Below are positions 25,301 to 40,300 of a DNA stretch of 64,000 nucleotides, one piece after another. Each line of letters starts with the position of its first letter. The stretch's first letter is position 1. The notes under the pieces were generated by a model that worked only from the letters and a program-made list of their open reading frames with translations, searched no databases and was not told the origin of the DNA. The position numbers and the translations under genes are program-made. The DNA is taken from positions 43,288,491 to 43,352,490 of the forward strand of contig CM039182.1 in the NCBI GenBank assembly GCA_008360975.2. Reading direction: 5' to 3'. The DNA comes from Lichenostomus cassidix. Its lineage: Eukaryota; Chordata; Aves; Passeriformes; Meliphagidae.

Positions 25301-28300
25301 TAAACCTTAAGTATCTTGGTGAATTTTTTAGTGACCTAATATTTTGCCTTCAGATACCAGATTGAGGTAGTTATTCTATAGTGAATGGTATGCCAAATCG
25401 TTGTAGAATAGACTGCCTAAGACTTGTTTCAAGCTTTTAAATACCAGTTAGCCATTAAGATAGATTCAGTAGATGCACAGATCTTCCTCTGACTGAGAAT
25501 CTGCCTTCTAGATTCTCTCTCAGTAAATGAGAGTTTAAAGTTAGAAAACATGAGTAACATCCTCTGCAGTAGTAAACCTGTAAGAACTGTAACATTTTTA
25601 GCAAAAATGTCAATGCCTTCTTGCTGTAAAAACAATATTTTCTTCTGCTTTTCTGTTAGCGTCCGCTTGTGTCAGACAGTTTCCTCACGTTATTCCAGCT
25701 TCTCTGATATATACTGCTGTTCACTGCCGGGAGTTCTGTCTGGGAGTTGCATGAGAGATAACTTGTTCAAAGGTATAGGGTAGGAACTCTTCTTAAAGCT
25801 AGCTTTCACCAAACTGAATTGGAGGTAGAACAGCCATGTACATGAGATAAGGAAACCGAATCACAGGTGATGTAACCTTCAGTTTTTGCATTTGGATAAT
25901 AATGTTGTCAACATTTTGTTCTAGCACCCTTCCATGGCAATTGTGAAAGGAGCAGGTTTGGTAATGAAGGCAATAATAGAGGTGAGATTTTATCAGTGTT
26001 AACTGGGGTAGCATGCTAAATAATGTATTGGCTGTTTTGGAAGTGCAATTGCTTACCAAGAGAAATTTGTTATATTAGCTTCTCAAGGTGGGGAGTGGGG
26101 AGGGGGAAGTTGGAAGGTGAGGAACAGAACACCTGCTTAATTGTGAGTGGTTTAATATAGCAACTTGCTTTATCTTACACTTGGAGGTTTGGAAAGCATG
26201 TGAGTTGGGACATTAGGTAGTGCCTTGCATGTCTTCATACTGCAGTCAAGTTTTGGCTGTAAATGTTGTATGTAGCTCAGTCACATACCTCAGAGCCACC
26301 AGACTTGTCCTGCATGTTAGAGGGTGTCTCAAGGAGAAGAGGCCATATTTCCTGGGATGCATTGCCAGATGGAATGGGACTGGGATTAGGAAACAGTTGT
26401 GTCCCAGAGCAGACTAGTAATGTCCACCTCTGTTCTTGCTTTGGCTTTGTTGGTTTCCATACCACATAATGTATGGGCCAAGTCCATACGTCTCAAGGGT
26501 TGCCCATGATTGTTGCAGGGTGACCTTGCTAACTGACTCCTGGCACTTCCTCTATTGAAATTCAGGGCTTTAGTTAGTGCCTCATTGTATCACAATGGCT
26601 TATATGCATCTGAAATCCATCTAATACTTTCTTGGAATGGAAGTGAATGAACACTTGAAATAGAGGTATTCTAAATCTTTACGTTTTCATTGATGTACCT
26701 GATAATGTTAGCTATAAGTTTCCATGTTGTTTATTAAAAGTCCTGTTACTTGGACTTGGAGAAGTAAAAATGCTGCAAAAGCTTTTTCTTATTCATTGCA
26801 ATTAATGGATCTTGACTGATTGACAGTCTTACCCTTGTGGCTGTCTAAACTGAACAGCAGCCATTAATCTTAAATGGTTACTGTTGACAAAAATCAAGGA
26901 ACAAACAATATGTATTTGTTGTTTAATCCCAATTTAAAACTTGAGTATGGGAATGGTATTTGTACTACAGTCTTCTATGATGGGAGACATACATCCTGCC
27001 CTCTTCAATTACTGTCCTTGTAGATGTAACCACCAATTAGCTGGTCCATGGCTTTACTACAGCTTTGAGCAGTTGCTATTGAGAACTTTCACTTAAAACC
27101 CATCATACTTTAGCTTCTGGTTTTGAATGTTAGTTGTCATAATTGATGGTCAAGAAGGCCTTCGAACTGTAGACTGAGATAAAAGCAGCTTAACTAAGAT
27201 TCTTTCTTTAGTAATCATCTTGCCCTGTTTCCAAAGGAAGGAGACAAAGAGATTGCTACCAAAATGCAAGATCTTGCCCTCAGTGAAGGTGCCTTACCTC
27301 GTCACTTGCACACTGCTATGTTTACAATAAGCACAGATCAGAGGATGCTTACAAATAGGTATGTCCATATCACTTGATATATCATCCTTAAAAAAAATCT
27401 AAGTAATAGCCTAGCTAACATTAGGAACATTGGGAGGTCAGGGAAGGAAAGTTGCAGTTCTTTAGGAGAATATTTTATTTAGCAGCTGGTTTGTTTTTGT
27501 AGAGCAAGCTTCAGCCAAGACTGCAGCCACTCAATAAACCCTTGATTTTTTTGTCAAGGTGGGCTTGGGTTGGTTACTCATTAATGGCTCGTTTTGATTT
27601 TTATTGTTTTTAATGCAGGGAAAGAAAAGGCAAGTAGAAGTCTAGAACTTGTAAAAAGTTTCAGCTTGTCTGAGAGGTGCCCATCAGATTTTATACAGTT
27701 GTACAGTACATCTTGCATTCAGTTAGGGTCACCCATCCTATCTGAGAGAGAAGTTCCCTCACAGAAATTACTCCCTGAATTGACAGTCAGTAGAACTTGT
27801 GATCTCTGAGGGTATGCTGTGGAGGATGAGCGATGATTCAATTTTTTGCACCCAAATACAAGATTATAGAAGCTTTAGCTGTGCATTTCTGAAGTGCTTG
27901 GAGTTGCTAAGGAATGTAGGGACAAGTGGAGCTTGTTGCCATTGTGTGTCATCCAGGAGAGAGCTGGTATGAAACCATCTGTCATGCTAGTTCCACTTGA
28001 TGCCACTACTTACAATGTGCTTGTAAGCAATGATTCAGTTCAGTGCAGTAGAATCCTAGTGACAAATGTTGGCAGAAAGCATCAGTTAACATAGAAGGCA
28101 GGCTTCCAGAAAGGCCAAGAAATGGTATTAAGAGCTTCAAGTAGAGCATTTAGCAGTTCTTGATGGCTTCTAGACTCTTAACTTTAGCTGTAACTTAAGG
28201 TTGGCTGGATAAACTTACATTTGGTTATTAGATGTTTCTGCTCTATTACTCAAGTGTTCTCTGAGGTCTAGATCAAAAAGCATGTGCTGCTACTGTTCCA

Positions 28301-31300
28301 CTAACTTCACTGGAACTTCTTAAATGCAACACTTTAAAGCATGCCAAGCATATCCTTGGACAATATAATGCTTTGTGATCTTACTCACTCAAGAGCACGA
28401 AGCTCTTGCCCATCTTCATTTCATCAGCATGGTAAGGGTGACAGTTTAGTGGTTTAAATATCTGTTTAAAGTACTGACTTGCAGTTCATTTCAATGGCTT
28501 TTTCAGGCAGTTAAGTAGACATTTGGTTGGCCTCTGGACAGCTGAGAACAAAACTGCTATGAACTTGTTGAAACGTATTTTGGTAAGTAAAAACAGAATA
28601 TGGAGTAACAAAAGAATAAAATAGGAAGCCTGCAGTATCAAAGTTGGGACAGTCTATATAGTAAACATGTTCTCTTTTCCCTTCAAGGGGAAGGTCTTGC
28701 CTGGGAGATCAGCAGTCTGCCATCTGCTAATTAAAAGATATTGATATCTAGTTCAAAGCATCTCATACTCTAAACATTTTCTGTTACTTTCCTGACACTT
28801 TTTAAAATACTTTGATGCAAAGCTCAAAAATAAGGTGTCTGACTTCCTTTTTCTTGATTAAAAGGACAAAAATGTGGGAGACATTTTAAGCATGTCTCTA
28901 ATGCTTTTTGTGCCAATAAGAAATAAAGGCTTTGAGAGTTCTGTCTATGCTTTCATGCCTTGCCTGTTCAACTTTGTTTGTAACATGGTTAAATTTATGT
29001 TGTCTGATAGAACATATGTTCTTTCACTCTTACAGCCTCCTGAATCGTTCTTGCTTGAGTTACTTCAGTGAAATTAGTTTAATGAATAGTGTAAGGAATT
29101 GTTACATCTGGGAAATTACCAACTTCTAATTTCAAAATAGCAGCTCATTCATTTCTGGCAGAGCAGACTGTCCTGAACTTGGTCACTTTTATGGAAAGCT
29201 TAGTGAAAAAATGCTATCTCATCTCTAATGTCACATGTGACATTTAGTCCATATCAGAGGATATGGATGATTCTAGTGTTATTAATCCCTCTCAGTATTG
29301 CCATACTCAATGGGATCAACTCTTCTGGCATTCTTTGGGTGCATTAAGTGCTGCTTTAAGAAAGGGGACATAGCCAAGACTTCTGCTGCAGTGAAGATAA
29401 TAATGTGCCTCTGTTGAGGATAGTGGCATTTTACTAATCACAGCAAAAAAAAAATGCTGTAGCTTTACATACTTAGTTTAGAGGAGAATACAGAATATAA
29501 ATTCTGTTTTGAAATCTCTGATTTAAAGAAATTATCTTATTACCTAATGTGATGGTTTCTGTTTGTTAGCTATATGTGTGTTTACACTGTTTTTAAATGT
29601 TTTTAGCCACCAGGTTTGCTGGCATATCTTGACAGTGCTGACCCTGTTCCTGAAAAAGATGCTGATAGGATGCATGTTAGAGATAACTTAAAAATTGCAA
29701 CTGTAAGTAATTGAAGTTACCTTACCTATTCCATTGTATAGATGTACAGTCTTAGTGACTTTTCTAATACAGACATTTGACCGCTACATTGACCTGCAGC
29801 AAAGATAACCCACAACTGTAACTGGTTTTATTCTGCAGGATCAGTATGGCAAGTTTAATAAAGTGCCAGAGTGGCAGAGACTGGCTGGAAAAGCTGCAAA
29901 GGAAGTTGAAAAATTTGCCAAAGAGAAGGTGGATCTAGTCTTGATGCACTGGAGAGATCGAATGGGCATAGCTCAGAAAGAGGTAAAAGTATTTGAAACT
30001 CTGTTAAAATAACTTGACTAAGTCACGGTTGAGTGTCAGAACACACAGTCAAATAGTAAAGTGTTGTGATGTGAGAGTTCTGCTTCCTTTTAGCAAACTC
30101 TCTACCTCTTACTGTTCTTGTGTTGGAAATGAGTTCCAGGGAGAATGTAAAGCAAGCAAATGGATTCCTTCAGCATATGCATTAAACTTTAGCCAACCTT
30201 ATCAAACTGGAGTGCAGCCTATATGCGTTTCATGTAAGATAATTATAAAGGAAAAAATTCCCTGAAATGTGGCAAAACCAGTTTTTGAGGTATATTTAGA
30301 AGATACTGAATATACTTTGCGTTCAAAATTATGTACTTTACACTAGTGATATTTTAGTTATGGAACCTGCTTAAAGAATCATAGAACAGCCTGGGTTGGA
30401 AGGGACCTTAAGCATCGTCTAGTTCCATCCTCCCTGCCATGGACAGGGACACCAGCTTAGGATTCATTAGCATATAGAAATCTCAGTGCTTAAATGGCAA
30501 CGCAAAACTGTACATTAGGTCACAGTTATGACTGAAGTGATAACTGTTTTGATCTGATACTATAAGAGGAGAGCTTAAGCACTGCTTGAGTTCTTACTGT
30601 TGGTCTTTTTTTTTTCCTTTTCGTTTTATTGCCACGTTTTATATGACAAACTCTGAATTATGATGTGTTTCCCTTAACTTTCTTTAGTATACAGACTAAG
30701 CTTGTTTTCATGCACTCTGGAAGTGAAACAATATGTTGTATATGCAAGGAAGGATGAAAATCACAATGCAGAGTATTGAAAATGCCGGTCTTTGCACTTG
30801 TTCTGATGTAACAATAAGCTTTACTTTAGGAAGACCTTAACTTATTAAAATCTAGCTCAAGTTTGATATAGACCATGGTGCAGAATTTTGACAGTAATGT
30901 TTATGAAATAGTGGTGAACAAGGTTCAAAACAGGAGAAATGGAGAAACGTGAATAACAGTGGAAGGTCAAATTGCACTTTAAACATCTTGTTTAGATACT
31001 GAGTTAAAGAGTAATTTTTCTATGTGGAGTTCTGAGCTGTATCATTTCACAGTAAATGTGTGCAAGTGTATCTTGGAAAAGGCAGTAGCAAGTTTGGTGT
31101 TACCGCTTTAAGTTACTTCAGTGACTGTAGAGTGTTAAATGTATTTTTCTTTTTCTTCCAATTTTCACCACAATCAGGACAGAAACAATATGGTGAGTCT
31201 GTATATCTCTGCCACTTGTGTGACTCTGCTCAGACTGCTGCTTGCATGTGATAGCTCAAATAGATTATAACATTGATTTCATGCTTCATCAAAATAGGGA

Positions 31301-34300
31301 ATCTTTCAGTGACCAAGTCAGGCTTGCATTTTATTTTTGTCACTTCATCTGGTTCTTTCCTTTCAAGAGCATAATGTTCTTCATGTGGGTTTTCACCTCC
31401 ATCAGCTCTGGAGCTGATGAGTGCTTATGGTGATGGGAACTAAGCTTTTCCCAGGGATAACCTGCTTCTAGAAGAACGATTTGTCAAACAGCTGAAAGTT
31501 TCTCTGGCATGATTTAACTTGATGTAAATAACACTTGTGAAAGTCTGTTTCTGCTACTTACTAGAAAAGGAGACATTATTAATGAGGCTTAACTTAGTGT
31601 GCCTTTTGAAGGAGTGTAAAAAACACGACTTTATTTTGAGAGTATCTGGTTCTACTAACTTGTGAAAATTGGTTCTTTTGCAGAACATTATTCAAAAACC
31701 AGTGATATTAAGGAAACGACGCCAAAGAATAAAAATAGAAGCAAACTGGGATCTCTTCTATTACAGGTAAAAACACTAAAGTTAGTGTGGTGGTATGAGA
31801 TACAGGTTATTACCTGGCTGGATATTTTTTGTTAATAGCTTCTGAGTTGCTGTGACTTTTCCAATTTCTGCCTGCCTTGAAACAGTGCAAATGTTTTATA
31901 ACAGCTGCTTATTAAAATCCCCCTAAGCTATACTTAAGGATTTCACTTGTGTTTAGGAAAATGAGGAGTTTAGAAAGCTTCTGAAATACTATCAAACTGT
32001 GCAATTTTTTCCCTTGAAACAAAAGGAAGAGTAAATAACAAACTGCAGGTGTAAATCTGTGTGATATTGAAGGCCAAGTGAAGTAGCACTGGGAAGCATT
32101 GTAGTTTGTTGGTCCATCAACCTGTAAGCTACTCAAGATGTTGTACCTTGAATTGGAACAAACATGAGCTTAAAGCAGGGCAAGAAAAAGCAGATGGATA
32201 CTGGATTTCAAATAGTGCCACAGGTCCTAAATGCAGCTTGCTTACTTGTGAGTTTTTACAGTTGTCAACGTTTACAAGGGAGGGGCTTCCATCTGAGAAA
32301 GATATATCACTTTGGTTGGGGCTTTGTGTTAAGTGGGCTAATAAAGCTTGGCTTGGCTAACAAACTGATGTAAGGAAGCTCGGGGAAATTCCATAAACTT
32401 AACTGCTTGATTCAGTGCTTAATGTTTCTAAATGCCAAATGCAGTCATGAAAGGAAGATTTGTGTGCTCCTAAACCTTGACTATTAAAGTGTCATTCTCA
32501 GTCTTTGGCTCCAAAGACTGCAGTGGTAACTGCTGCTAAAGAGTGTACACTGACTGCTCTTGACACTTACAACATCAACTTCTATTTTACTGCATGAGCT
32601 ACTTTATTTTGTTTGGTGGTTTAAAACATGGCTGTTATGTGCATGTCTGCTGCTCTGGATTATTGTTCACTTATAGCCCTCGTGCACTTACAGTGAATAG
32701 CTTGTATGTCTCCTGGTCATCAACTACATGCAGATGACAAACTGAGCCCAAAGGGTTGACACAGGTGTGCTTTAGCCTAGGCTGGCCTCCATGGCTATGA
32801 AAACAGTATACAAGTGAACAATTGTTATCACTGTAGCAAACTGGAGGTCACTCTATGCCTTTTAATTAAGGTCCATTAATGCTAGCAATCTTGCCTAGTT
32901 TGCTACCTGAGTCTTGTCTGCTTTTCAGATAATGCTTTGAGGAGTTTAAACTGTGTAATTTCTTTCTTAGATTTGTTCAGGATCATGCTAGATCAAACTT
33001 GATTTGGAACTTCAAAACACGGGAAGAACTGAGAGATACTCTTGAGTCTGAGATGAGAGCATTTAATATTGACAGAGAACTTGGTAGTGCTAATGTTATC
33101 TCATGGAACCACCAGGAGTTCGAGGTAAATTACCTACTATAGGAGAAACTGCATCTGTAAAATATGCCTACTTGAAATGCCACTTCTAGCTCTAATTCCA
33201 TGGGTGAATCTTGTGTTGATGATCCCTGACTGCAAGCTAGAATTGTTTCGGGATTATGGTATAAACTGCTAAGGCTTCAGTCAGTGAACAGGTACTACTG
33301 TCCAGTGCCACTGTGCGAAACAAAAGCCTCTTTAACCTGACAAATGACACTGTAGAGATGAAACCTTTATTAGAACCCATAGTATATTTTTGCATTACCA
33401 CAAGAGTTGATCCTTACGCTGTTGTCCAGATACATCATGCTTGGTTTTGATTGTGTTCTATCAGGCTTGTTTTGGGTAGTGTCAAAAGTCACTTCTTCCT
33501 GGTAACAAATTTCTTGTCTTTATTTTCTTCATGTTTCAGTCAGCCTATGTCTGTTAATTACTGGATTGACAAATCATGAATAGGTTATAGGGCTAAAACC
33601 ATGCTGTGTTTTAAATTATAGATGAAGGACACTGTCATCCCATTATAGGAACAGCAGTACCTAAAGTAAAAAAAAAAACCTTGATGCTTCGACAAAGCAA
33701 TCAGTATGGTCCTGACTGGCTTTCTCAAAACATGTTGCAAGATGTTTTCAAGTAATGTGCTAATAAACACTTTCTGTACTGTTCTCTTATCTCCAATATT
33801 GTTGTGGTTGCACTTGGTTTTAATTAAATGTGTAATGCTTAAGCAGAGCAAGGCCACACTTGAATTCAACTATAAGATATTCCTGAGATATTCTCATTCC
33901 CACTCTTGTTAGAATACGGCTTTCTAGTGAAATTTGAGCTGAGAAATATTAGTGAAATGAGAATAAACTTGGTTTTGGGAATTTCTCAGCTGACTACTTG
34001 GCAAATCAGGAAGAACTGCAAGACATCAGGCTAATGCTTTATGAGAACTATTTTATGTATGCAATTTATCCTTATGCAACTACAGGTTGCTTCTTACCTT
34101 GATGCAGTAAATAGCTAAGACTGGGTTTAGATTGGTATTTCTTGCATTGGCATTTGTCTTTCAAAGTTTCCTTCAGGTATAAGTCAGGCGCAGGACTTCC
34201 AGGTGTCACAGTGGCTGCTATCCCAACTTTTTAGCAGTGCATACTGGGAGAGAATCAAAAGTACAGATTTGAAACTTAGTAATACAGACTTCCTCCACGT

Positions 34301-37300
34301 GCTCTGCGCTTCTGTGTGACTTATGCTGCTGGAATGTATCAGTAGCATTCATGCAGCTACAACCCAGGATACTTTGGGACTGGATTGAACAGCTGCTGTC
34401 TCACAGTTTTGCTTTTAAATATTTTAAATGAATACATTATTGGAATATGCTGTAAGTATTTGAACTACATAGTGGTGACAAAGGCTTTTCTATCAACTGT
34501 GGAACCTGTCGCCTTGCCAAGGGGGATGGTGGCTTGAGGCTGCTCTAAAAGCATACCAGTTAGTGGGATGTCTATGTATCATATATTGTGGTCAAATCTG
34601 TAGGTAACTTTGTGTGGCCTCATGACAGTAATCTACAAACTATAGATAAGAAAAAACACTGTAGAGAGTGGCTTTTGTTATGTGTTAGAGGTACGTCTAA
34701 TTGAAGTGCTTGCCAAATGCTTGTTACCACTGAGCATTGAGGCATATTGTTAAATTTAACGTAGTTGCTCTGAAGTTAATGATGGCTCTTATTGTGCAAT
34801 TTTACTTCAGCTTCTTGTTCTGTGTAGTGATGCCTCCAGGCTTTTATTATCCAGCACAATAGTAATTATAGCTGGTAATTAGGTCATGCTTGTGTTTCAT
34901 ACTTGTAGTAACATTAAGTGAAATACCTTGCTGTGGCATAACTACTTATTAAAACTTGAATGCACTGAATGCATCACGTATGTTCCAAGTTTAGTTAAGA
35001 AAACCAGCTGATAATAGAAACAGGTTACTTAAAGGCTGGAAACTGGGATTTCAGGAAGATGAGCAACTTCTTTGTTCAGGGCGGGGGGGTGACAGCAATA
35101 GCCAATTGCTTATGTTTTGTAGATATGTGGGTTTTTGACAGAAAACTTGCACATTTCAGTTTTGCTTAGACTTAGGAGAGGTTGCTAACCTTGTTGACTT
35201 TTTAGATGCAATCAAGTTCAGTATTGTTATGCAAACAAAAACTTAAAGAAAGAGAAACAATATATATATTGTTAAGTGTGGTGTTTTGTGTTACAGGTAA
35301 AATATGAGTGCCTTTCTGAGGAAATAAAAATAGGGGATTATTATCTGAGATTGCTGCTGGAAGAAGATGAAACTGAAGAGAGTGGAGCAATCAAAAGATC
35401 GTGAGACATTATTAAAATCTTATCTTATTCCTAAGGTCTGTGCTTGTTTTCTTTACTAAAATTTCATCTTTTTTTTTAGATACGAATTCTTCAATGAACT
35501 CTACCATCGCTTCTTGCTTACCCCAAAAGTGAATATGAAATGCTTATGTCTGCAAGCATTGGCCATTGTTTATGGAAGGTGTCATGAAGAAATAGGACCA
35601 TTTTCTGATACTAAGTACATTGTTGGAATGTTAGAAAGGGTAAGAATTATTTTAAATTGCTGGATATAATAGTTAATGTACTGCTAGTCCAAAAGATGTT
35701 CAGATCCTTCAAGTTACTGTGAAACCCAAGTTTACAGAATGTGAGTACTTTTTTCCATGGTGTCAAGAGCTGTTCTTAGTATCTCCCTTCATTTCAGTTT
35801 AATTAAAGTTTAACTAAAAAAACTGCTGATCACAGAGGTATTTCTAACTAGTCTCTTAAAAGCCAAGAAAATGCAGCTACAACTTTGGCTTGCTTTGAAA
35901 AATGCAGCAGCTTTATAAGAGGAAAACCTTGTTGCATGCCACATTATTTCAAAGTACTGACTTTGAGTAGTAGCCCCAGACCTTATGAGATGATAGCTTT
36001 AGATGAGCACCTGTGGTGGATTAGATTTTTAGTGGTAGCTGCTTTGCCTATTAGGTGTCTGAGTTATGTCTGACAACTGATCCAGAGTGCAGAAATACAT
36101 TTCCATGCAGTCTGAAGGAGGAGTTATTTTCTTGCATCAGCATGGATTTTGGATATAGCTGTTGCAAGGGAAACTGAACCAGTGTAGTCCCTTGTTATTT
36201 TGCCTTAAGCCTTGATAGTCTCACCAGGGATGTAATATCAAAGACTATCTCTGTCTGCTGGCTAAAAGCATTCCCTTTTTCTCAGATTCCCGTCTGATTC
36301 CGCAGTGATTCCTGACTCACTGGGAATCAAAACATAGTCCTGTTAGAACAGTAGACTTAGAGGAGAGTGGGTTTGATCCAGGGCAACAGTAGGGTTGGAG
36401 GGCAGCCAAAGCCTTTGCTCCTTAGTGGCAGAAAACTACATTTCTTAGCTGTGCATGAAACAATTAATAGTCAGCAGTTTTATCCTGGGCATGAAAAAAG
36501 AATATAGGGCTTTTCAGGTGCAGCTGTGTTGACTTTTGAAGGGAATTTCTAGTATGTGCTGTGAAACACTAACTTGATATTTTCTGCTGCAACAGTGCAC
36601 TGACAGGCTTGAGCGGGACAGATTGATCCTGTTCCTCAACAAGCTGATCCTCAATAAGGTAAGGTGGACACGTTCAGGTAACAGCAGCTTATCAGTCTTT
36701 TGACTGTATAAAATAGTCTGAACTTGTCTTTCAGGGTTAACTTGAACAAGAATTCAAGTATTGAGGAAGTTTGAGAACAGTGTTTGATATAGTTTTCTGG
36801 AATGTGATAGCTGTTACTTGCTTGTAAAAAAGCTGAAGGAAATGTGTAAATATTGTGGTGATTGTACCATTCTAGTTACTTTGGAGAATGATTTCACTTT
36901 TCTTGTGGTCACTTCTTACTTGAATAAGACTTTACAGTGCTTAATTGTAACAATACTTATCTAGAAAATGCTTTTGGTAACTCAGTTCGTTTGCTAACAG
37001 AAAAATGTGAAGGACCTTATGGATTCAAACGGTATCAGAATCCTTGTGGATCTTCTTACTCTGGCACATCTTCACACAAGCAGAGCTACAGTCCCTTTGC
37101 AGGTATGTGGCCTTTGTTCTTACTACTCATATGTTGCTCTGCAAAAGGGACAATTCTTAAAAATAAATCAATGTACTTTTCGCATTTCCTGTAGCAATGT
37201 GATATTTGCACTGTGAAGCTAAAGCTGTTCTTGTAAACATCAACTTTTAGAGCAACGTGATTGAGGCAGCACCTGATGCAAAGAGGGAGAGCGAGAAAGA

Positions 37301-40300
37301 GTGGTACTTTGGCAATGCTGACAAAGAAAGGAGTGGTCCTTACAGCTTTCAAGAGGTACCCATCAACTTCAAACTGTAAACCTGACAAATGATTTCTGTC
37401 ATAGTGACTGGGTGTATTTCAAACAGTGAAAGGGACCATAAACAATGCTAAAGAATGTTTTCCAAGTAACTCTTTAACTAAGGATTAAAGCTAGATAAGA
37501 CTTGATTCTGTGCCAAGAACCACAGCCTTTTTGGTAAGACTGCCTACCCCTCCATGCCCCAGTTAGTTGCAACATAATCTGACACCTTCTACTTCACGAT
37601 TCCATGACGGTTATAAACACACTGAAATTTAATGCAACTATAATAGTCTGCCATACAGCAGTTAAAAGCTTATCATGAGTGTGAATGTTTAGGATTAAAG
37701 GTGGCTCTGAAAGCTGAATCAACTTTTATCTCTTATCTTTCAACAGATGCAGGAACTGTGGAACAGTGGAAAGCTGACTTCAAAAACTCGTTGCTGGGCT
37801 CAAGGGATGGATGGCTGGCGACCATTACAGGTCATCCCTCAGCTGAAATGGTGCTTGCTTGCCAGTGGCCAGCCTGTGTTGAATGAGACTGACCTTGCCA
37901 CACTTGTCCTCAACATGCTCATTACCATGTGTGGATATTTTCCCAGCAGGTAAACAGTGATTTTCAGCAGAAGGGGCAAACTTCATCTGGCAAGTACATT
38001 AAATTCATAAATTCTGTCTTAAGGCTCTTCTTGGAAAGTAGTACATTAAGGAACTCTATTAAAGAGCCTTTTACATGGTAGTAATTAATTCTGTGGCAAA
38101 TAGTGAGTTTGTAAATGGGACAATAGTAATATTGTGAAAGGGACTGCAAGAATGAATGCACAAGCTATGTGCATTTCTAATACTATAGACAGGCTCTTTA
38201 ACTTAAAGCTGCTTCAATGCAGGACACTAAACCACACTTACCAAGTCTAACAACAAACTTTGAAGTTAACAAAAAAAGCCTAGGAATATGGTCTCAGTAC
38301 TCTGATACTTAAGCTTAATAAAATTGTTCTTGAAAGAGAAAAGGCACATGTGTGCTTACTGCTGCTGTATTGCTTGATTTTTATTTTTTTTTTTTAAGGG
38401 ATCAAGATAATGCTATTATAAGACCTCTGCCTAGAGTGAAAAGGCTGCTGTCAGATAGTACTTGCCTTCCTCATATCACTCAGGTAAGTAACTCTTCAAA
38501 ACTGTACCTAAATGTGTTAAAGTTTGACTTACTTTACCATCTTCCCTGTGTGAATACTTTAAGTGGGGCAAACACATCAAAGAACAGCTGTAACATTGTG
38601 CAGATCTCTGAACAAGCAGTTGTTCATTTCAGTGGGTGTTGTTGTAAATTTCATGCTGTTTCAGCTAATATCCCATAAAGAAATATTTCCATCCTTGGCG
38701 ATACTGAAAAGTCACCTGGACATGGTCCTTGTCAACCAGGTCTAGAAGACCGTACTTTTAGCAGAGGGGTTTGCCAAGATGATCTCCAGAGGTCCCTTCC
38801 AACTTTAAATATTCTTTGATTGACACCTGCTATTTTTAGGCTGAAGTATTCTTTAACTGAAATTCCTGTAAGTTTACTGGGTTGTCCCAATACTGAATTA
38901 GCTAAAACTTCAATTTTGGCTAGGTAGCTTGCACTACTTACAGCTAATGTAAATGGTTGTGTTTGATTTCAGCTATTACTGACTTTTGATCCTATCCTTG
39001 TGGAAAAAGTTGCTGTATTGCTCTCTCATGTCATGCAAGACAACCCTCAGTTACCTCGTTTTTATCTGAGTGGAGTATTCTTCTTCATCATGATGTACAC
39101 AGGTTCCAATGTACTTCCTATTGCAAGGTGAGGAAAAAGAGCAGCCAAAAGTACCTCTTTGACCAGTCATTCTCAGGATTGCTGCATCTCTACATGCTCT
39201 GGGGAGCGTGGCTTCCTAGAACCAGCATGAGATTCTTCTTCTAGAAGAATTGTTCCACATGATCTAGTTAGTCACTAAAACGTGAATTGTTTATGATGCT
39301 TCCAGGGAGGGAATGAGAGCCTGTCCGATGATACAGTTCTAACAGTACAGCTGGGCATGCCTTATTGTAGAAGGATAAATCATTATTAGCACTAAAGAGC
39401 AGTTACACAGGCTACATGTATGCTGATGTAGCTTTTGATAGTAGGCAACTGTTGAATGGGTTGGGAACATCTAATAGCCTCCTTCAGTATTGAAACCTAA
39501 AACAGTTAAATCAGTCCGTACTGCGTGATAGATGCACTGCACATGCAGGTGGCTGTTGCAGTTCATTGCAGGACTTTTATTCTAAATGCAATAGTTCATA
39601 AAAAGCTCTCCTGTAATTCCAGTTAAGTCTCTTGTACAGTGAAATGCATTGGGAAATTTTTGTATGCATCCATGATGATTGGTGTAAGAGAACTGTTAGC
39701 AGTTAGTCTTGTTTCATCTTGTTTCATTGCTGCACTGGTGATCTAACAGTGCAGATAAAGGTTTGTAGGGCAAGGTGGTCTGTTTCTCTATCAGCATCTC
39801 TTTTGTGCGTAGAAAAAACAAGCTTTCAGGAGCAACTGCAATGATGACCATAAAGCAACATGTATAATATGGGAGTGCTTAGCTTGGTGGAGTTCCCAAG
39901 GATTTAATGGACTTTGTACAGAAATTCCTACAACTATTGCTGTTACTCTTTTATCTCAAAGTAAATGTGTAATACCTGCTAGCTGGACTATGTTGGTCTG
40001 CTTACTATTCAAGGGTGGCTAAGTATCAATCAAAAAGAAAATAACTGCTGTTTCTCTTCTAGGTTTTTGAAATACACACATACAAAACAAGCTTTCAAGT
40101 CTGAAGAAGTGAGTAGATTGCAAAAGTAACTAGCTCTGTTTCCTAAAAGTATTGCAGACTACCTGTAGTTGTTTTAACTAGACTTTAAGAACTATAAGGG
40201 AAAAGGGGGAGAGTTTTTAAGTCTCAAATTAGTTGGCAAGACAGAATTCAATTACCTGTGAGATGACCATGTGATCTCTTCTGTAGACAAAAAGTCAAGA

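Larger units (their letters stand above)
29983..31683 (+). other. DNAJC13: Intron 20 (1.7 kb)
   Basis: Contains an antisense CR1 3' fragment (30376-30458), a 15-nt microexon candidate (31178-31192) and a TGCATG motif (31243-31248). No gene is otherwise visible. Confidence 0.8.
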
